64,000 bases of DNA from Ashinkailepas kermadecensis (taxonomy: Eukaryota > Arthropoda > Thecostraca > Neolepadidae). The stretch spans positions 1 to 64,000 of the forward strand of contig JAOTOM010005133.1 of the NCBI GenBank assembly GCA_034440615.1, written 5' to 3'. A model generated the notes under the pieces. That model saw only the letters and a list, made by a program, of their open reading frames with translations, was not told the origin of the DNA and searched no databases. The number at the start of each line of letters is the position of its first letter. Within the stretch, counting starts at the first letter, position 1. Of the stretch, positions 33,905 through 46,139 are shown piece by piece. The position numbers and the translations under genes were made by a program.

Positions 33905-34540
33905 TTTGAGACCGCCCTTCCCTCAACGACCGCCCTTCCCTCAACGACCGCCCTTCCCTCAACGCATGACGAGGCTGCACTCATGCAGTGCGCGGCAACA
34001 GTGTCAGTGTCGCACACACCAGCCAGGGGACACCGGGGACATGTGCCCCCCTGCCCCAGTCCCAGTGCGCGGCAACAGTGTCATTGTCGCACACACCAGC
34101 CAGGGGACACCGGGGACATGTGCCCCCCCGCTGCCCCAGTCCCAGTGCGCGGCAACAGTGTCAGTGTCGCACACACCAGTCAGGGGACACCGGGGACATG
34201 TGCCCCCTCCCCCAGTCCCAGTGCGCGGCAACAGTGTCAGTGTCGCACACACCAGCCAGGGGACACCGGGGACATGTGCCCCCCCCCCCCCAGTCCCAGT
34301 GAGTGGCAACAGTGTCAGTGTCGCACACACCAGCCAGGGGACACCGGGGACATGTGCCCTCCCCTGCCCCAGTCCCAGTGCGCGGCAACAGTGTCAGTGT
34401 CGCACACACCAGCCAGGGGACACCGGGGACATGTGCCCCCCCTCCCCCTCCCCCAGTCCCAGTGCGCGGCAACAGTGTCAGTGTCGCACACACCAGCCAG
34501 GGGACACCGGGGACATGTGCCCCCCTCCCCTCCCCCAGAG
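33905..34540. repeat. 18-bp (3 copies) and 78-bp (about 8 copies) minisatellites
   Basis: First CCGCCCTTCCCTCAACGA three times (33,912-33,965). Then units of GCGCGGCAACAGTGTCAGTG, TCGCACACACCAGCCAGGGG, ACACCGGGGACATGTGCCCC and a variable C-rich end with CAGTCCCAGT. Unit length varies by C-run length. A single-copy form of this sequence lies at 34,845-35,000. Confidence 0.95.
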
Positions 34541-34844
34541 AAAGGTAGTGCCGCTCTAAACGGGTAAAAACGCCCCTACCTGGAGGCTCGAGTGCATCCC
34601 ACCCTCGAGTGCTCAACGGGTTTTTCAGCCAGGGGCACCACTTCAGAGACTTTCGCAGTGGCGTCTCCGAGGAAATGGTCCCCTCTAGATAACTGCCGTC
34701 CATGAAAACTCCTGGATTCACCCCCGACATCAGCTATCCGTACCTTGCCTTACCTGACACCACCCACCTACAAATAAATTGTTCTGCTTCTCACGATCAT
34801 TTTTGATCAGGTAGATACAATCGAGGCCGGGGGTGTGTGTTGAC
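34541..34844. other. Unique flank of the 78-bp array
   Basis: Contains CTCGAGTGCATCCCACCCTC and a nearby CTCGAGTGCTCAACGGGTT. It resembles in order, though not closely, the flank at 35,050-35,130, in keeping with an ancestral duplication. Confidence 0.35.
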
Positions 34845-35060
34845 TGGTGGCAATCTTTGAGACTCCCCTCAATGGGGGAGAAACTGCACTCATGCAGTCA
34901 ATGGCAACAATGCCAGCGCACACACTCCAACTAATGGGCAGGAACACTGGTAGCATGTACCCTGCCCCTATGTATGGATGTGCCCTGTCCCATGGAGGGG
35001 GCATGTGCCACTCCCCATGGGGATGCGGCGTTCGTTGCTACAAAAAGTGGTCCCTCTAAG
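34845..35060. repeat. Diverged single-copy paralogue of the 33,885-34,540 array
   Basis: The series CTTTGAGACTCCCCTCAATG, CTGCACTCATGCAGTCAATG, GGCAACAATGCCAGCGCACA and GGTAGCATGTACCCTGCCCC follows the same order as the start of the 78-bp array (CTTTGAGACCGCCCTTCC, CTGCACTCATGCAGTGCGC, GGCAACAGTGTCAGTGTCGC, GGGGACATGTGCCCC), but occurs once. Confidence 0.65.
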
Positions 35061-36005
35061 ATGCTCAAGTACATTCCAGTATATCTCCTGGACGTATTGA
35101 GCCAAGGGCATTCCTCTGACTATTAAAGGCATGCCACTAGAAACACCTGAGTGCACCATCTTTATAAATTTATTAGCTAGTGGCACCTCTGCAGATGGGT
35201 GCCGTTCCCCAAACCCACGTATCCGCCCTTGCTATGAATTGCTTATTAGGTAGCTGGAAAGAGAGCGGAAAGGATGTACGTCTTCATTTTATCTTGTTGA
35301 CATCAACAAGGAATTTAAATAGCCTGATCATAGCTACTTCAGAACAAAATAGACAATGAGTCTGTGCTTTGTTGAAGTGGAACTCTTCCTGTATGTTGTC
35401 ATTGGTCTTTCGGTACCTGTATTTAAGAGGCTGCTGGATGAGAACTGGCATGATATCTACCAAGATAGTTATGGCCCCAGGATTAAAGGTCAAGATAACG
35501 AACTAATATAATAATAATAAGATGGAATAATGAAAACCCCACCACAACATTGTATGGTAGCACTGGATGGATATCCATCGAATACAGGAGCCCAAATATC
35601 CAATGTTTAGGCAGGTAATTTTCCTGCGACTAGCATGTCAATTGTTGCAATGCATTAGCTCTATGCAAAAATAGTTTCCTAACGCAAAACCAGAATTTTC
35701 GGGAGCGCTTCGCGCGCCGAAAGAGTTTTCTGCGTGGTAGATTTTGTTTGGTCGGCCTGAAGGCCAGGTTAATTCGCGTGAGTGATAGTCTAGGGTTTTT
35801 CCTCGCTTGTACGATAACTGGGGTTCTCAATTTCAGCTTCTTCAGAACTACCAAGTTATCAAATACAACAGTGGTTAATTTGTATTGCCTGGGCGGGCAG
35901 TACAGCGACAACTTGTGCAACAGCTTCAGCAGTTTCTCCAAAGCCAACAAGAGCTAATACCAGTGCGTTCCTTTTTAAGCTCGTGCCTCCAAATAACCAG
36001 GCACT
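35061..36005. other. Unrecognised spacer
   Basis: Single-copy sequence. A basic minus-strand ORF of 106 codons at 35,630-35,950 (rich in Lys, Arg and Leu) has no recognisable domain and no splice context. Confidence 0.3.
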
Positions 36006-36490
36006 GATGACGGATAACGGTCCAGCCGGGTGTCATGGTCACTCTGTCTCTCAGCTACATGCTACCGGCCTCGCCGTCCAGTCGCGTCTGACAGAGCCGC
36101 GCGTGCGAGAGGGGTGATGGGGAGGAGGCTGGCCTGTCCAACACTCTGCCTGTCACTGGCCAGCATCACCTGTTGCACCGCACCGTGGAGGCAGGGTTCC
36201 GGTCGTCGCATTCCAGACCAATTCCCTTGCCCACAAGTGCGATGGCGACGCCCCATATAACGGCGGAATGCCACCATGTCCATGGGCACAGTAGGAGACG
36301 GTCGGTCGGCCGCTACCACGCCGGACCTGACCAAGCATAACATCGGTCGCCACCGCCGCCCGTGGCGTCAACTGCTGATGTCAGCGGGCCGGCAGGTGCT
36401 AACTGAATGTCTGGGATCCGCTCGGAGCCCCCGGATTTCAGGATTAATGGGAGCAGCCGCGATTAGGTTGCCAAACGCATTCGAAAGATG
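36006..36490. other. GC-rich island with possible splice sites on both strands
   Basis: Plus strand has a fine acceptor-like sequence (CACTCTGTCTCTCAG|CTAC at about 36,055). The minus strand has an open frame of 72 codons (36,371-36,153) with a donor-like CAACAG|GTGATG within it. The two readings exclude each other and no motif is recognised, so no gene is called. Confidence 0.25.
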
Positions 36491-37129
36491 AGTCCGAAGT
36501 GGACTTAGTTACAGGCCCTACACCCTCCTTAGGAAAGTCTTGACTGAGCCCCTGGGTACATATCTATCCTGATTACAGAGGTGATGTTGTTCTGCTATAA
36601 AGGATTTTCTCCGACCAGCAGACCTGGAATTAAAAATGATACTATTCAGCTATTCAGCTATTCAGCTATTTTTAGCTCCTCATTCAGCGGTATCCCGAGA
36701 TGTCTGGGTTTATGTGGAAAATGGCACATAGCTGGAAAGACATTTTCATTCTTTCCTTTCATCCCCCCCCAAAAAAAAACAGCACTTTCCACTCACATCA
36801 CTTCATGCTGTCGCGCTAACAAAAAGAAGTGAAATATCTGGTGCTCGGAAAATGCATCTTGCAATTTGTGTTGCCTGCATTTTTGCAGGTACGCTGTGTG
36901 TTGGTCAGTGTTGAATTTATATTTCAAGATTATGGGATCTGGGGGAAACCTTGGATCACGCAATTTGGAGGATGATGTTCTTTCTCTTTGCAAAATCCGA
37001 AATTCCCTTTTGCACTTTGCAGTGAGTTTTGGCCATTGCATAAACAAAAAAGTATATATCCATAAATAGCACCATTCAACCCTCCTGTGAGATAAAGGAA
37101 GATGATAATGTACCGCACCTGATATGGAA
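36491..37129. other. Unrecognised spacer
   Basis: AT-rich single-copy sequence. The phrase CAGCTATTCAGCTATT is locally repeated near 36,650. Confidence 0.3.
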
Positions 37130-37225
37130 GATAATGATAATTTCTCATTTCCCTTTGGAATCTGAAAGTGTCTGGAAATTTAGGACTTAGACTCCCCTGG
37201 CTTCGTGAGAGATTTCCAGCCTTGT
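37130..37225 (-). repeat. Dispersed repeat, copy 1
   Basis: Reverse complement (GGCTGGAAATCTCTCACGAA, GCCAGGGGAGT, GGGAAATGAGAAATTA) matches 44,148-44,226 in the other orientation with several differences. Family unknown. Confidence 0.55.
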
Positions 37226-38130
37226 TCTGCATGGTAGACATTCAGGAACAGCCTATTTTTATAACCCGGTTCTTGGATAAAAACATCTATTCATTTTTTT
37301 ATATCATATCCCACTAGTCTACAGTCCCTTGAATAATGCTTTTCCACTTAACACACAACACCCAAGCTCAAAATGCATATTGGAGCTATGTCGCGCAGTT
37401 ATTCTGAGAGCAATTATTTCAGATTGGTGCTTCCACAACCGGAAATTTGTTCCGAATTAGTTTTCTCTCCAGTCTATAGCTTCTCTGATATTCCTCATCT
37501 AAAAGCCTGCTTCTTTCTCTCGTATCTAAGTGCTATATCGGGCTAAAAGTTGTCAAAAACCAACAAAGCTATGAATGACAGATAAAACCATGACAGATAG
37601 ATAAAACCATGGTAAAAACAAACTAAAAAAATACCTGTTGGACAAAACGTACCAATCCTAACAGAAAGACATCAGCTCTCCAAAAGTAGCAGATTCAGAA
37701 CCATTCCACTCAGATATTAACGACTCAACCAATTCATTGCAGCACCACTAGTATCATGCAATCTGCCACGATAAGCTGGTCGATATTATTGTGCTTTAAT
37801 GTGTTCACGAAACAAATTTTTACCACATTTAAACTCCATAAAGTGTCAGGTTAGGCAAGGTTTTCTAGAATTGGGAAATTCTGATTATATTTAGAAATTC
37901 AAGAAGGGAAATTGGTTCTCTTCGCAAACAAGGCTAGATAGGTTAGGCTGGGTTAGGTTTTTAAATTTGACAGTTCGGATGAAAAAATTGTGTGGAATTT
38001 TCCCTATCTTGATGTAGTTTTTTGTTCTGAAAAAGGACGTCAGCCTAGGTTACGTTATAGTATATTTCGGCATTTATTTGTTTTGCTATTTTACTAACAC
38101 ACCATTACTGTAATTACTTCATATTATTAC
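37226..38130. other. Unrecognised AT-rich sequence
   Basis: No gene or element recognised. Near 37,935-37,960 the words AGGTTAGGCTGGGTTAGGTT resemble a short interstitial TTAGG-type stretch. Confidence 0.3.
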
Positions 38131-38131
38131 T

Positions 38132-38196
<65 letters not shown>

Positions 38197-38208
38197 TTTA
38201 TATATATT
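38132..38208. repeat. TA microsatellite
   Basis: About 60 bp of uninterrupted TA dinucleotides, followed by T7 and another TATATATAT. Confidence 0.97.
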
Positions 38209-40334
38209 ACTTCAAGCACTTGCAGAGGAAATGAGTGGTCACATCGTCTTAATCACATTCATACATGTTGCAATGGACAATTTTAGGACTTTATAACATA
38301 CCTTACAGTACAAATATAGCAGCCTATTACATCACATCAGATATCACATCATGTCAAGTTCTCATATATCGTATAGGTAGTTCATGATTTCATTCCCACT
38401 TGTCACCAGCTCAAAATCAAGTTCATTAGGAGGGTCCGGCGTGCTTCATACTATTTGCTTGTTCCTTTTCAGACTTTTGAGGGGAAAGTGTCACCTCAGT
38501 TTTGACTTTCCTCCCATAGTTTACATTTTTAACATGGGAAGCCATGGTGTGTGCCCCCCCAATCCCTTTGGGCCCGCCCATTGCTTGATGTGTTGTGCCC
38601 CCTCCCCAATGATTTTCAGATATGAACGTCCGTTCCAAGGTACCCTAGAACTAGCATACGAATAGTAACGACATGATGCTTTTGTCGTGACGGGCCAGGC
38701 ATCATTCGTCTCCAACCGCCACCTTACGTTGCATGAGTTGTCAGGTAATTCACAACCAGTGTAGCAGCCAGGATTTTCCTAAGGGGGCGACACCTAAAAT
38801 ATATATTGAAACGGAGTAAGTGTTCGGCTCGCGAAGCGCGGCGAAAGTCTCGGGTTTTGCGTGGTGAAAATCTCAAATCTCTTGTTTCATGTAGTATTTT
38901 TGGTTGCTAATGGGGATCCCGGGCCTTCGTCCCCCCATCACTTGGCCGCACCTATGTTCACAATTACTGACTGCAGAATACTAATCAGTCTAATATCACC
39001 CTATATTAGCAATACTTTTCAAGTCAAACTTAAGCTAAGGCGAGCTTGACGCAGGGCGTTTAAGCGGCGTTGGTTCAAACCGCTCAAACTTATTTTCAAT
39101 TTTTTTTTTTATATCAATAGCTAATTTCTGTTGATTTAATGACGTCTCAGTACTCCGTTGATTGGTTGGTGACTAAATCAGTTCTTATTTTTAATTATTG
39201 TACATCTGGTATATTTGGAATCGGAATTGAATATTATTGTATTCACAAAGTGTAATACATGGGAATATCATGTTCAGGGCGTCATTTGATAACGAATGGT
39301 TCGTTAAACCTCGATCCAGTAATTTAGTCTGGAAGACAGTGCCATGATGTCGAGTTTCTTTTGAACAGGATACTGGGGCCTTCGAATTCCTTCCAGCTGG
39401 CTCCCACCGGGCTTCGCACAGAGATACGGCAGCGAAATTGTTGACCTGAGACCTTGTTTGTGTATTCCTGGTGACTTTTGAAGACATTGTGACTGGCGTC
39501 AACTGCAGTTGGATGATCGTAAGCATTTTAGACCTCTAGACCAGGGGCCCTTTGGCCAGAGCACGGACGGATCTAGGATTTCGCCAAGGGGAGGAGACGT
39601 AATTTTGACGGTGCTTCTACATATCATCAGGGACATACCTGAGCTCGGAGGAGCGTCTGGAGCTGCGCAATTTCTCCTGAGGGGTGCCAACGATCAAGAA
39701 AATTACAAGCGAGTGAACTCGAGGGACCCTGGATGGATGTATTCCCTACTCTGATGGCTCCATTCGGCTGAGGAAAAAACCGTTGGCAGTCAATCAAGCG
39801 CCATGCAGACATTTATTTTTTTCAGTAGAAGGGGGCCTTACAGGTTCAAAGGGGAGGGCGGTCGCCCCCTTCTCCCCTAGACCAGTCTTCCCTAGGAAAG
39901 GGCGCATCAGCCACCCTCGATAAAAATCCTGTAGGAATATATGTGGCTTTTACGGAACGAACACCCTGTGTGCCCCTGCTTGCGAGCATATTAATTGGTC
40001 ATAAAACTTGGCACAACAAAACAGATGATAGCACTTGCGCTCCACCAGACGGCAGCACCTTTTACAGTTGAACCGCACAAAGTTCTCAGAGACTCTCGAA
40101 GATTATACAGCAATAGTCTCGAATGAGAACACATAACCGTCATTTCTTGAATGGTCTCCATCAGGTGTGGTGCAAGCATTCCATATTACTTTTGTGGGGA
40201 CACCCCAGCAAGCTACTCAGTAAATAGGATGCATGGAGCTGATGATAGCTCTTTAATATACAGTTGTCCAAACATTTTGAGTGATGGTCGAGGAAAATGA
40301 CAATTTTTTTCGTACAAATGTAGTCAAAATTATT
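38209..40334. other. Unrecognised sequence
   Basis: About 2.1 kb of mostly single-copy sequence with ORFs no longer than 111 codons on either strand, none recognisable. Patches such as TTCCTAAGGGGGCGACACC (38,775) look like decayed transposon untranslated sequence but have no partner here. Confidence 0.3.
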
Positions 40335-40596
40335 GCTGTGGTGACTTTATGGAACAGGTCCCTATTGCTAAGCAGAGCTTTTTGAGTGAACCCTGGCCCC
40401 ACGACCCGATCCATAAATCCAGTTCAACGGAAGAATTTTGACCGAGAGTTTAGCGTGCCGTCAATACCCCGACATGACAATCCTGGTAGCTCGTTCCCGG
40501 CCTTATCGGGGCAGGACTTGCCAGGACTTGCCAGGACAGGGAAGACCAGTGCAGGCCTATTCTCTAACCAACTGAGCTACCTGTGCGGCTCAGTTG
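40335..40596 (-). mobile_element. tRNA-derived SINE
   Basis: On the minus strand the 5' end reads CCGCACAGGTAGCTCAGTTG then GTTAGAGAATAGG, with a perfect tRNA-type A box (TAGCTCAGTTGG). A clear B box is not found at the expected spacing. A small internal repeat (CAGGACTTGC) follows, and the 3' end GTTCCATAAAGTCACCACAG matches the fragment at 33,520-33,590. Confidence 0.65.
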
Positions 40597-42655
40597 CGAC
40601 ACGTGTACAAATAGCGACATGTGTTAAAAATGGTTGGCTTCCACCAAGATCAAAAGGATATTAAAGTCCCCCAAACCTGTGAAAACTGTTTAGGGATGGA
40701 TAACTGGAAGAAGGAAAACCGTAAGAACTAAATAAATGGAGAAAATGGAGAAAGGAATACCTAGACAAAATCGGAAATGTGCTATTTTATCCTTTGTCAG
40801 GAGCTTCTCTGGAAATTTTAGTATGCATTTATGAATGTGCATATTGTGGTATTTGTCATATTTTATATTGCAAAAAATATGTTTTTTTGCAACTTCTTGA
40901 TTTCTACTGGTTTGGCTAATCCACATGGCGGAATTTCAATATATTTCACCTGAAATATCTTGAAATGTTCTGGCACCGCAGGTAGTCCAGTACCGGACAT
41001 ACCTACATTAGTATTTCCGTGTCTATATTTTTGTCGTTCACTGCATGACAAATCCAGATTTTGTAACTCCATCAACACTTGCCGAAATAGATCCTCCCAC
41101 GTAATGCATGTAATGCGGACATTGTCGGAGCTACTGAACCTAATTTCCTACCCGGTGTCGAAAGGCCACAGGAACGCGAGGAAAACTGGTGAAGCCCGAC
41201 GTTGTGTGCGTTTTGCATTGCCTCTATAAGAGTATCCTAACTTAGTCATCGTGGGAGGAGCGGCTGAAGTATCCCCTGATCAAGTGATTCTTAATTGCAT
41301 TAAGTTGCCCTATTTCTCAGTTATGTTTGGTACATGATTTCAGCCGACTTTTGTGTGCTGTGTTTCTCACATTCTGTCGTACAGGGCATCTTAGTCTGTT
41401 CTGTGGAACGTTTCCAGAAGCATTCATATGCCATCGAAGGCGTGCAGAGGTAACAATTCTGGACCACTCGTTTTGAGATTGCCAAGAGTCAGCGCTGCTG
41501 AAAGACGCAGTTAGTTTCAGTAGTCAGTATCGATGAGCTGGGCGCTGCAGTGATCCCCTGGATCTCAGAAGTGGGCAGGCTTGTCAGAAGTTGCACGAGT
41601 GCGGCGCACAGTCGGTCGCTGGCCGGGTCGGCTGGCTGGTCTCCGTCTCGCCAGTCGGCCAACCACCTCAAATCGAGTCTGCCCGGCCAATCGGTTCCCA
41701 ATCATTTGCACAAGTGGCGGAACTCAGTGAGTCGCGACGGCCAGCCTGATACGTGCAATGTGCTTCGCCAGGTCAATCGCGCCCAGCTAACTCTCACAGC
41801 CAGCCTGCGTATAGTCGACACTCACCGGTGTGGCAGAATTTCTACTTTTTCGCCTCGGTACTGAAGGACCGTACGTAAGGCGCGGAGTGTGTTACAATAT
41901 TTACCGTGTCGGCTACCATAGTGACATATTGTATGGCATTATCTTAGGCAAAGTGCATAGACTATGCTGGATGCCGGTAATCCCTGGACAGGTAGCTTAG
42001 AGCCTGTATAATAGACCAAATATTTATTTCTACACCCCATGAACGGATCGTCATGAGCCCCCCCCCCACACTCAATCCCAACGTCACAAAGCACCTGAAA
42101 CTTAGCACCGACCATAAAGTACGATAGTCGCGGAACTTCCAGCTATGAACTAGAAATAAACTAAACTTTGCAAAAGAATACATAAGCCCTGGTATTGTAT
42201 TAATCGTGTTCATCAGCACTAGTGATAAACGAGAGGCAAACGGAATTTATCTTGAAAGATAGCTTGTGGCCGATTTTAATTGAAATTAGCTTCGTTGATT
42301 TGCAGGATTAATGGATAGCTCCTTAGTAATGCTAGCTTCAAAGACATTCTCTGGTCAAGCATGCCAGGTCGATTACAGCAATCACATCAGGGTTCAAAAA
42401 GCTAAGTGTGAGTTTGTTGCTATTGGACCCATCAGTGAAACCACATACGGACGGATAGAAAGGCACTTGGGATTACCATATTCTATATAGGGAGCGGGAG
42501 TGACTTTTAGAGGCTTGCCGGACCATCGAGGTCACTTGGGCCGCCTTTGAAGCAAGTGTGTTTTGCAAGCAAAGCTAAGGCAAATGTACATTTACGATAA
42601 GGAGGTTTTGCGTTATAGTGTGTTTGATGTTTTAGGTGCTGCAGGCTGTGTGGGC
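40597..42655. other. Unrecognised sequence
   Basis: Single-copy sequence with a GC-rich patch at 41,540-41,830 where both strands are open (104 codons plus, 70 codons minus). No recognised domain or strong splice pair. Confidence 0.3.
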
Positions 42656-42659
42656 AACA

Positions 42660-43030
42660 TCTCCCGGATGTCCAAATGGATTTAGTTTTACTTTACTCAT
42701 CTGCAAGATAATTTATAGGTAGCTGGGGGGTGGGTGGGTGATATTGATTGTGACGAGAAAGTTGATCTTGCCAGGGTGCTGGCATTAGCCTACTCTTGTC
42801 GAAGAGCATCAAGGGATCTTTACCGTGCGGACAAGGAGGTTACTGTCCACACCTGCTATCACGCCGGACAAGGAGGTTACTGTCCACACCTGCTATCACG
42901 CCGTCTGCCGCGTGTTAGTTGTTAGTAAAGGGTTAGTCTAAGCATGCCGTGCAGGGTTGTCAGTGGGGTTAGTACGGTGTTTGGCAATTCGGCTCATCTA
43001 TGTCTATGAAGCTTTGTCTTGCTATCTATG
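42660..43030 (-). repeat. Putative LINE 3' UTR, copy 1
   Basis: Shares with 63,650-63,980 (opposite orientation) the words TGCCAGGGTGCTGGCATTAG, TACTCTTGTCGAAGAGCATC, GGGATCTTTACCGTGCGGAC and GCGTGTTAGTTGTTAGTA. In this copy the 40-bp piece GCGGACAAGGAGGTTACTGT...CACGCCG is duplicated in tandem (42,827-42,902). Confidence 0.75.
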
Positions 43031-43039
43031 TCTATGAGC

Positions 43040-43888
43040 TCATCTATGAGGCTTTGTTAGTTTTGTGCACCCAGTTCTGAGTCTAGTGAGGATGACCTCT
43101 TTTTGTCGGTGAGATTGATTTGATGAGTTCCATGTGCCTATTGTTGGTTTGATTGCGTGGGTGTGGTTGGATTTGTGTTTTGTCGAGTTGTGTTGTGTCC
43201 ACGTGTTCTGTTGGTGTAGACGAATGTGGCGTTGTAGGAGTGTTTTGCAATCATCTACCGAATATTCCACGCTATGGTAAGTGTTCGATGCCAAGGCTAG
43301 CTTTGCGAGCCGGTCTGCTTCTTTTTTACCTCGGATGTTGGCGTGACCCGGTATCCAAAGCAAGGAAAAGTTCTTGCTTACGTTATGGGCCACGATTTGT
43401 TGGATGTTGTCAATGACTGGATGTGGACAGTCGTGGGTATTGCTAATTGACTGAAGGACCGATTTGGAATCTGATCAAATTACTACGTTTCTAGTTATAT
43501 GCCTCATGAGAATGTAGATAGCGGCCAGAATAGCCAGTGCTTCAGCGGAGTAGATGGAGAAGTTATCCAGTAGACGCGTGGAAAGCCTGAGGTCTGATCC
43601 AGTGATGCCGATTCCTACCTTGACCTCGTGTTTCAACCCATCCGTGAATACGAGTGTTTTGTGATTGTTGTCATCGGCGAACTTGTGGAAGATGCCAAGA
43701 ATTTCCGCCAATGTGATAGTCGATTTATTTTCCGAGAGCAAGTACTCGTATGCATAAACATACATAAACATTGCATTGAAAAAATAAGTTTGAAGAATTC
43801 TGGTGTGATGCCCCATCTGCAGCGAATGCAAGGGGTGCACTGGTGCCCCTAAGCCTAAACTCATGGTGCACTTTCTCCCACCCGCCAT
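43040..43888 (-). pseudogene. LINE RNase H domain and C-terminus
   Basis: Minus strand reads KTLVFTDGLKHEVKVGIGIT, then SIYSAEALAILAAIYILMRH, a stop, SDSKSVLQSI, and FSLLWIPGHANIRGKKEADR LAKLAL. These correspond to the RNase H order TDG...E...SDSKS...IPGHxxIxGxxxAD. The D, E and D catalytic positions are recognisable. A stop interrupts the frame at about 43,475, and the C-terminal tail ends at about 43,040 with LTRLRTGCTKLTKPHR. Confidence 0.8.
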
Positions 43889-44147
43889 GAGTCCAATCGC
43901 ATACCACTATTAGACCAAGATGGCTGTTAAAACATTGGACCCCAAATATACAACATGTCCTGGCTATTCAGTTTGTCTCCATTTCTTTTCACATACTTCA
44001 TTAAATACAGCATGAACTGATCCTTCAGTTCACTTTGATGCGAGCCTGCTCCAAAATTGGCCAATATTTAAGATATCTATTGTAGGTAGTCGAGAACATG
44101 GGTAGTGCCCTTTCTGGCACAGTGCCCTGGTAGACATATACGGGGCT

Positions 44148-44226
44148 GGATATCTCTCACGAAGCCAGGGGATCTTTATTTTCAAGACATATTTTCAGAC
44201 TGAATAGGGAAAATGAGAAATTAACA
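44148..44226 (+). repeat. Dispersed repeat, copy 2
   Basis: GGCTGGATATCTCTCACGAA, GCCAGGGGATC and GGGAAAATGAGAAATTA match copy 1 at 37,130-37,225 (inverted). It lies within the non-coding stretch that separates the RT and RNase H parts of the LINE, so may be part of an insertion there. Confidence 0.5.
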
Positions 44227-44898
44227 TTAGCAGGTTACCAAACCAGGGGCGCTCAGACCCCCTCGACCCACCCGGAATATCCAGCCATAGACATGCGACA
44301 TATTTCCATGACATAAATATGTCAATTAAAACCTATAAATACTTACATTTTTCTTTATGCCCGCGTGTCAAGTTCTGAAACTGTATATGCCTCTCGCGGA
44401 GCATACACGAAGACACCTCTTGCGCGATATTCAACGGCAATTCAAGACGGATAACGCACGTGGGCTGACGCTGACTACCAATCTGCGAGTTACCGTTTTG
44501 GGTAGAACATCCGCTTGAGGGTAATCGTTTGAGGTAACCACATAACGACGCCCGATTGACGGGTCGCCCTGTAAGAGTTACCCGCGATCTGCGGGACTGT
44601 CTGTAATTAGTTGAGTGGATCATGCATCAGGTGTATCGCAAAAGAATAAGTATTTACCCTTCCATGGATAAACCCTGATTTGGTAGTTACTCTCTCACCA
44701 CGACCCTGGATATGTGTATTTTAACCCCAAATAAGATAGTAAATTTTCAAATTACTCGCCATCATTGGGTGCCGTAAAAGAGTTACCCGTGAGCATTGAG
44801 TAGTTTTGTTTTCAGCGGGGTAATTTTGTTTTCAGTGCTTGTCGTATCTGTCAGGCGTAAAGCAGGGCTGTGCCGGATGATTTTTAATGGATTTGATT

Positions 44899-45565
44899 TC
44901 AATGTGGTAGCGGCACAGCTGTTGCGTCCTCCCGGATTAGGCTGGAGGCGTGTTTGAGCCCACTAGAAGACTGGCTATCGGTGTCGCACTGAGGGCTCCT
45001 GTGGCTGCTCTGATGCAGCTGTTTTGGATGGTTTCTATCTGTTTGCTCTGGCTTTCTGAAATGTTGGCAAAGATGATGCCGTTGTAATTTAGGATATGTC
45101 GTATGATTGATTTGGAGAGTCGTAGTATAGTGTTTTCCTGCCTCCACCCCAGTATGTGCCTGCAAGTGCACTGAGTAGATTGACGCTCTACGCGCATTTC
45201 TTCCAGATGGAGGTGGCATGTGTATTGAAACTAAATTTTTGGTCGAAATGTACTCTTGAGAACTTTAAACTTTTCATCTGTTCGATGGCTTTGCCATCGA
45301 TTTTAAGCAGTGTGGTGGGTGTTGGGCGAATATGACTATATGTGAATGTGGCCGATTTTTCTGCGGACAGTGTGAAGCCCCACGTTTTGCACCACTTTGC
45401 AATGTGGTCAGGAACTGTTACCGGAGTTACCGGATTTTTGTTCTTGTTTACCAAAACGTTCACGTTCACGTTCAACGTCTTGTACCACGTCAACGTTCGT
45501 GCACGTGTACATACTGGTGGATCCGATTTTGTCAACTCGTGCTGTAAGCAGAACTTGAGCAGCAT
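44899..45565 (-). pseudogene. LINE RT C-terminal part
   Basis: Two frames on the minus strand join: HIAKWCKTWGFTLSAEKSAT, IDGKAIEQMKSLKFSRVHFD, then a frameshift near 45,190 and ENTILRLSKSIIRHILNYNG, QIETIQNSCIRAATGALS. This is the usual thumb and connection order after the catalytic FADD, which itself is lost. Upstream (towards 45,600) homology ends, so the element is 5'-truncated. Confidence 0.78.
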
Positions 45566-45789
45566 GGAACCCTTTATGTGTGTCAGAATCTACTATGCTA
45601 CTATATTGGCCTCCAAACAATTATAAAAAAATACCTTTAAAATTGGAGATTCTTTCATTCAGACGCTACTTTTTAATACAACGAAGAATGGCTCTTAGAT
45701 GCTCCTGGGTTTTAGACATTGCGTGTAAAGAAAATATACGACCTTCAATATACCAGGAGGTGCTGAGTTGACATCAAAAGTAACGATAA

Positions 45790-45831
45790 AGAATATACTT
45801 TATTTTCGGCCGGGGGCCACCCCAAGGAGGG

Positions 45832-45832
<1 letters not shown>
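45790..45832 (-). pseudogene. Degraded hammerhead-like motif
   Basis: Minus strand has TATCCCTCCTTGGGGTGGCC followed by CCCGGCCGAAAATAAAGTA. Compared with 48,681-48,730 the CTGACGA box is destroyed and CGTTGAGT after GAAA is deleted, so it cannot fold as a hammerhead. Confidence 0.6.
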
Positions 45833-46063
<231 letters not shown>

Positions 46064-46139
46064 AAAGCATACTATATATAATTTATGTTTATGTAATTTT
46101 ATGTGATATACCAAGACGTCGTTTGCGTGTTTAGTTGCG

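Larger units (their letters stand above)
42660..45600 (-). mobile_element. LINE with RNase H domain, minus strand, decayed
   Basis: Reading down the minus strand: end of the RT domain (45,565-45,190), C-terminal part (45,197-44,937), about 1 kb without recognisable coding (44,880-43,900, possibly an insertion), RNase H (43,830-43,250), a C-terminal tail to about 43,040, then a 3' untranslated part (43,030-42,660) that recurs at 63,650-63,980. The presence of RNase H points to the I/R1/Jockey-related superfamilies; the clade is not fixed. Confidence 0.75.

Noticed and set aside
35630..35950. Basic 106-codon minus-strand ORF as a ribosomal-type protein
   Set aside because: Composition alone; no family motif could be identified.
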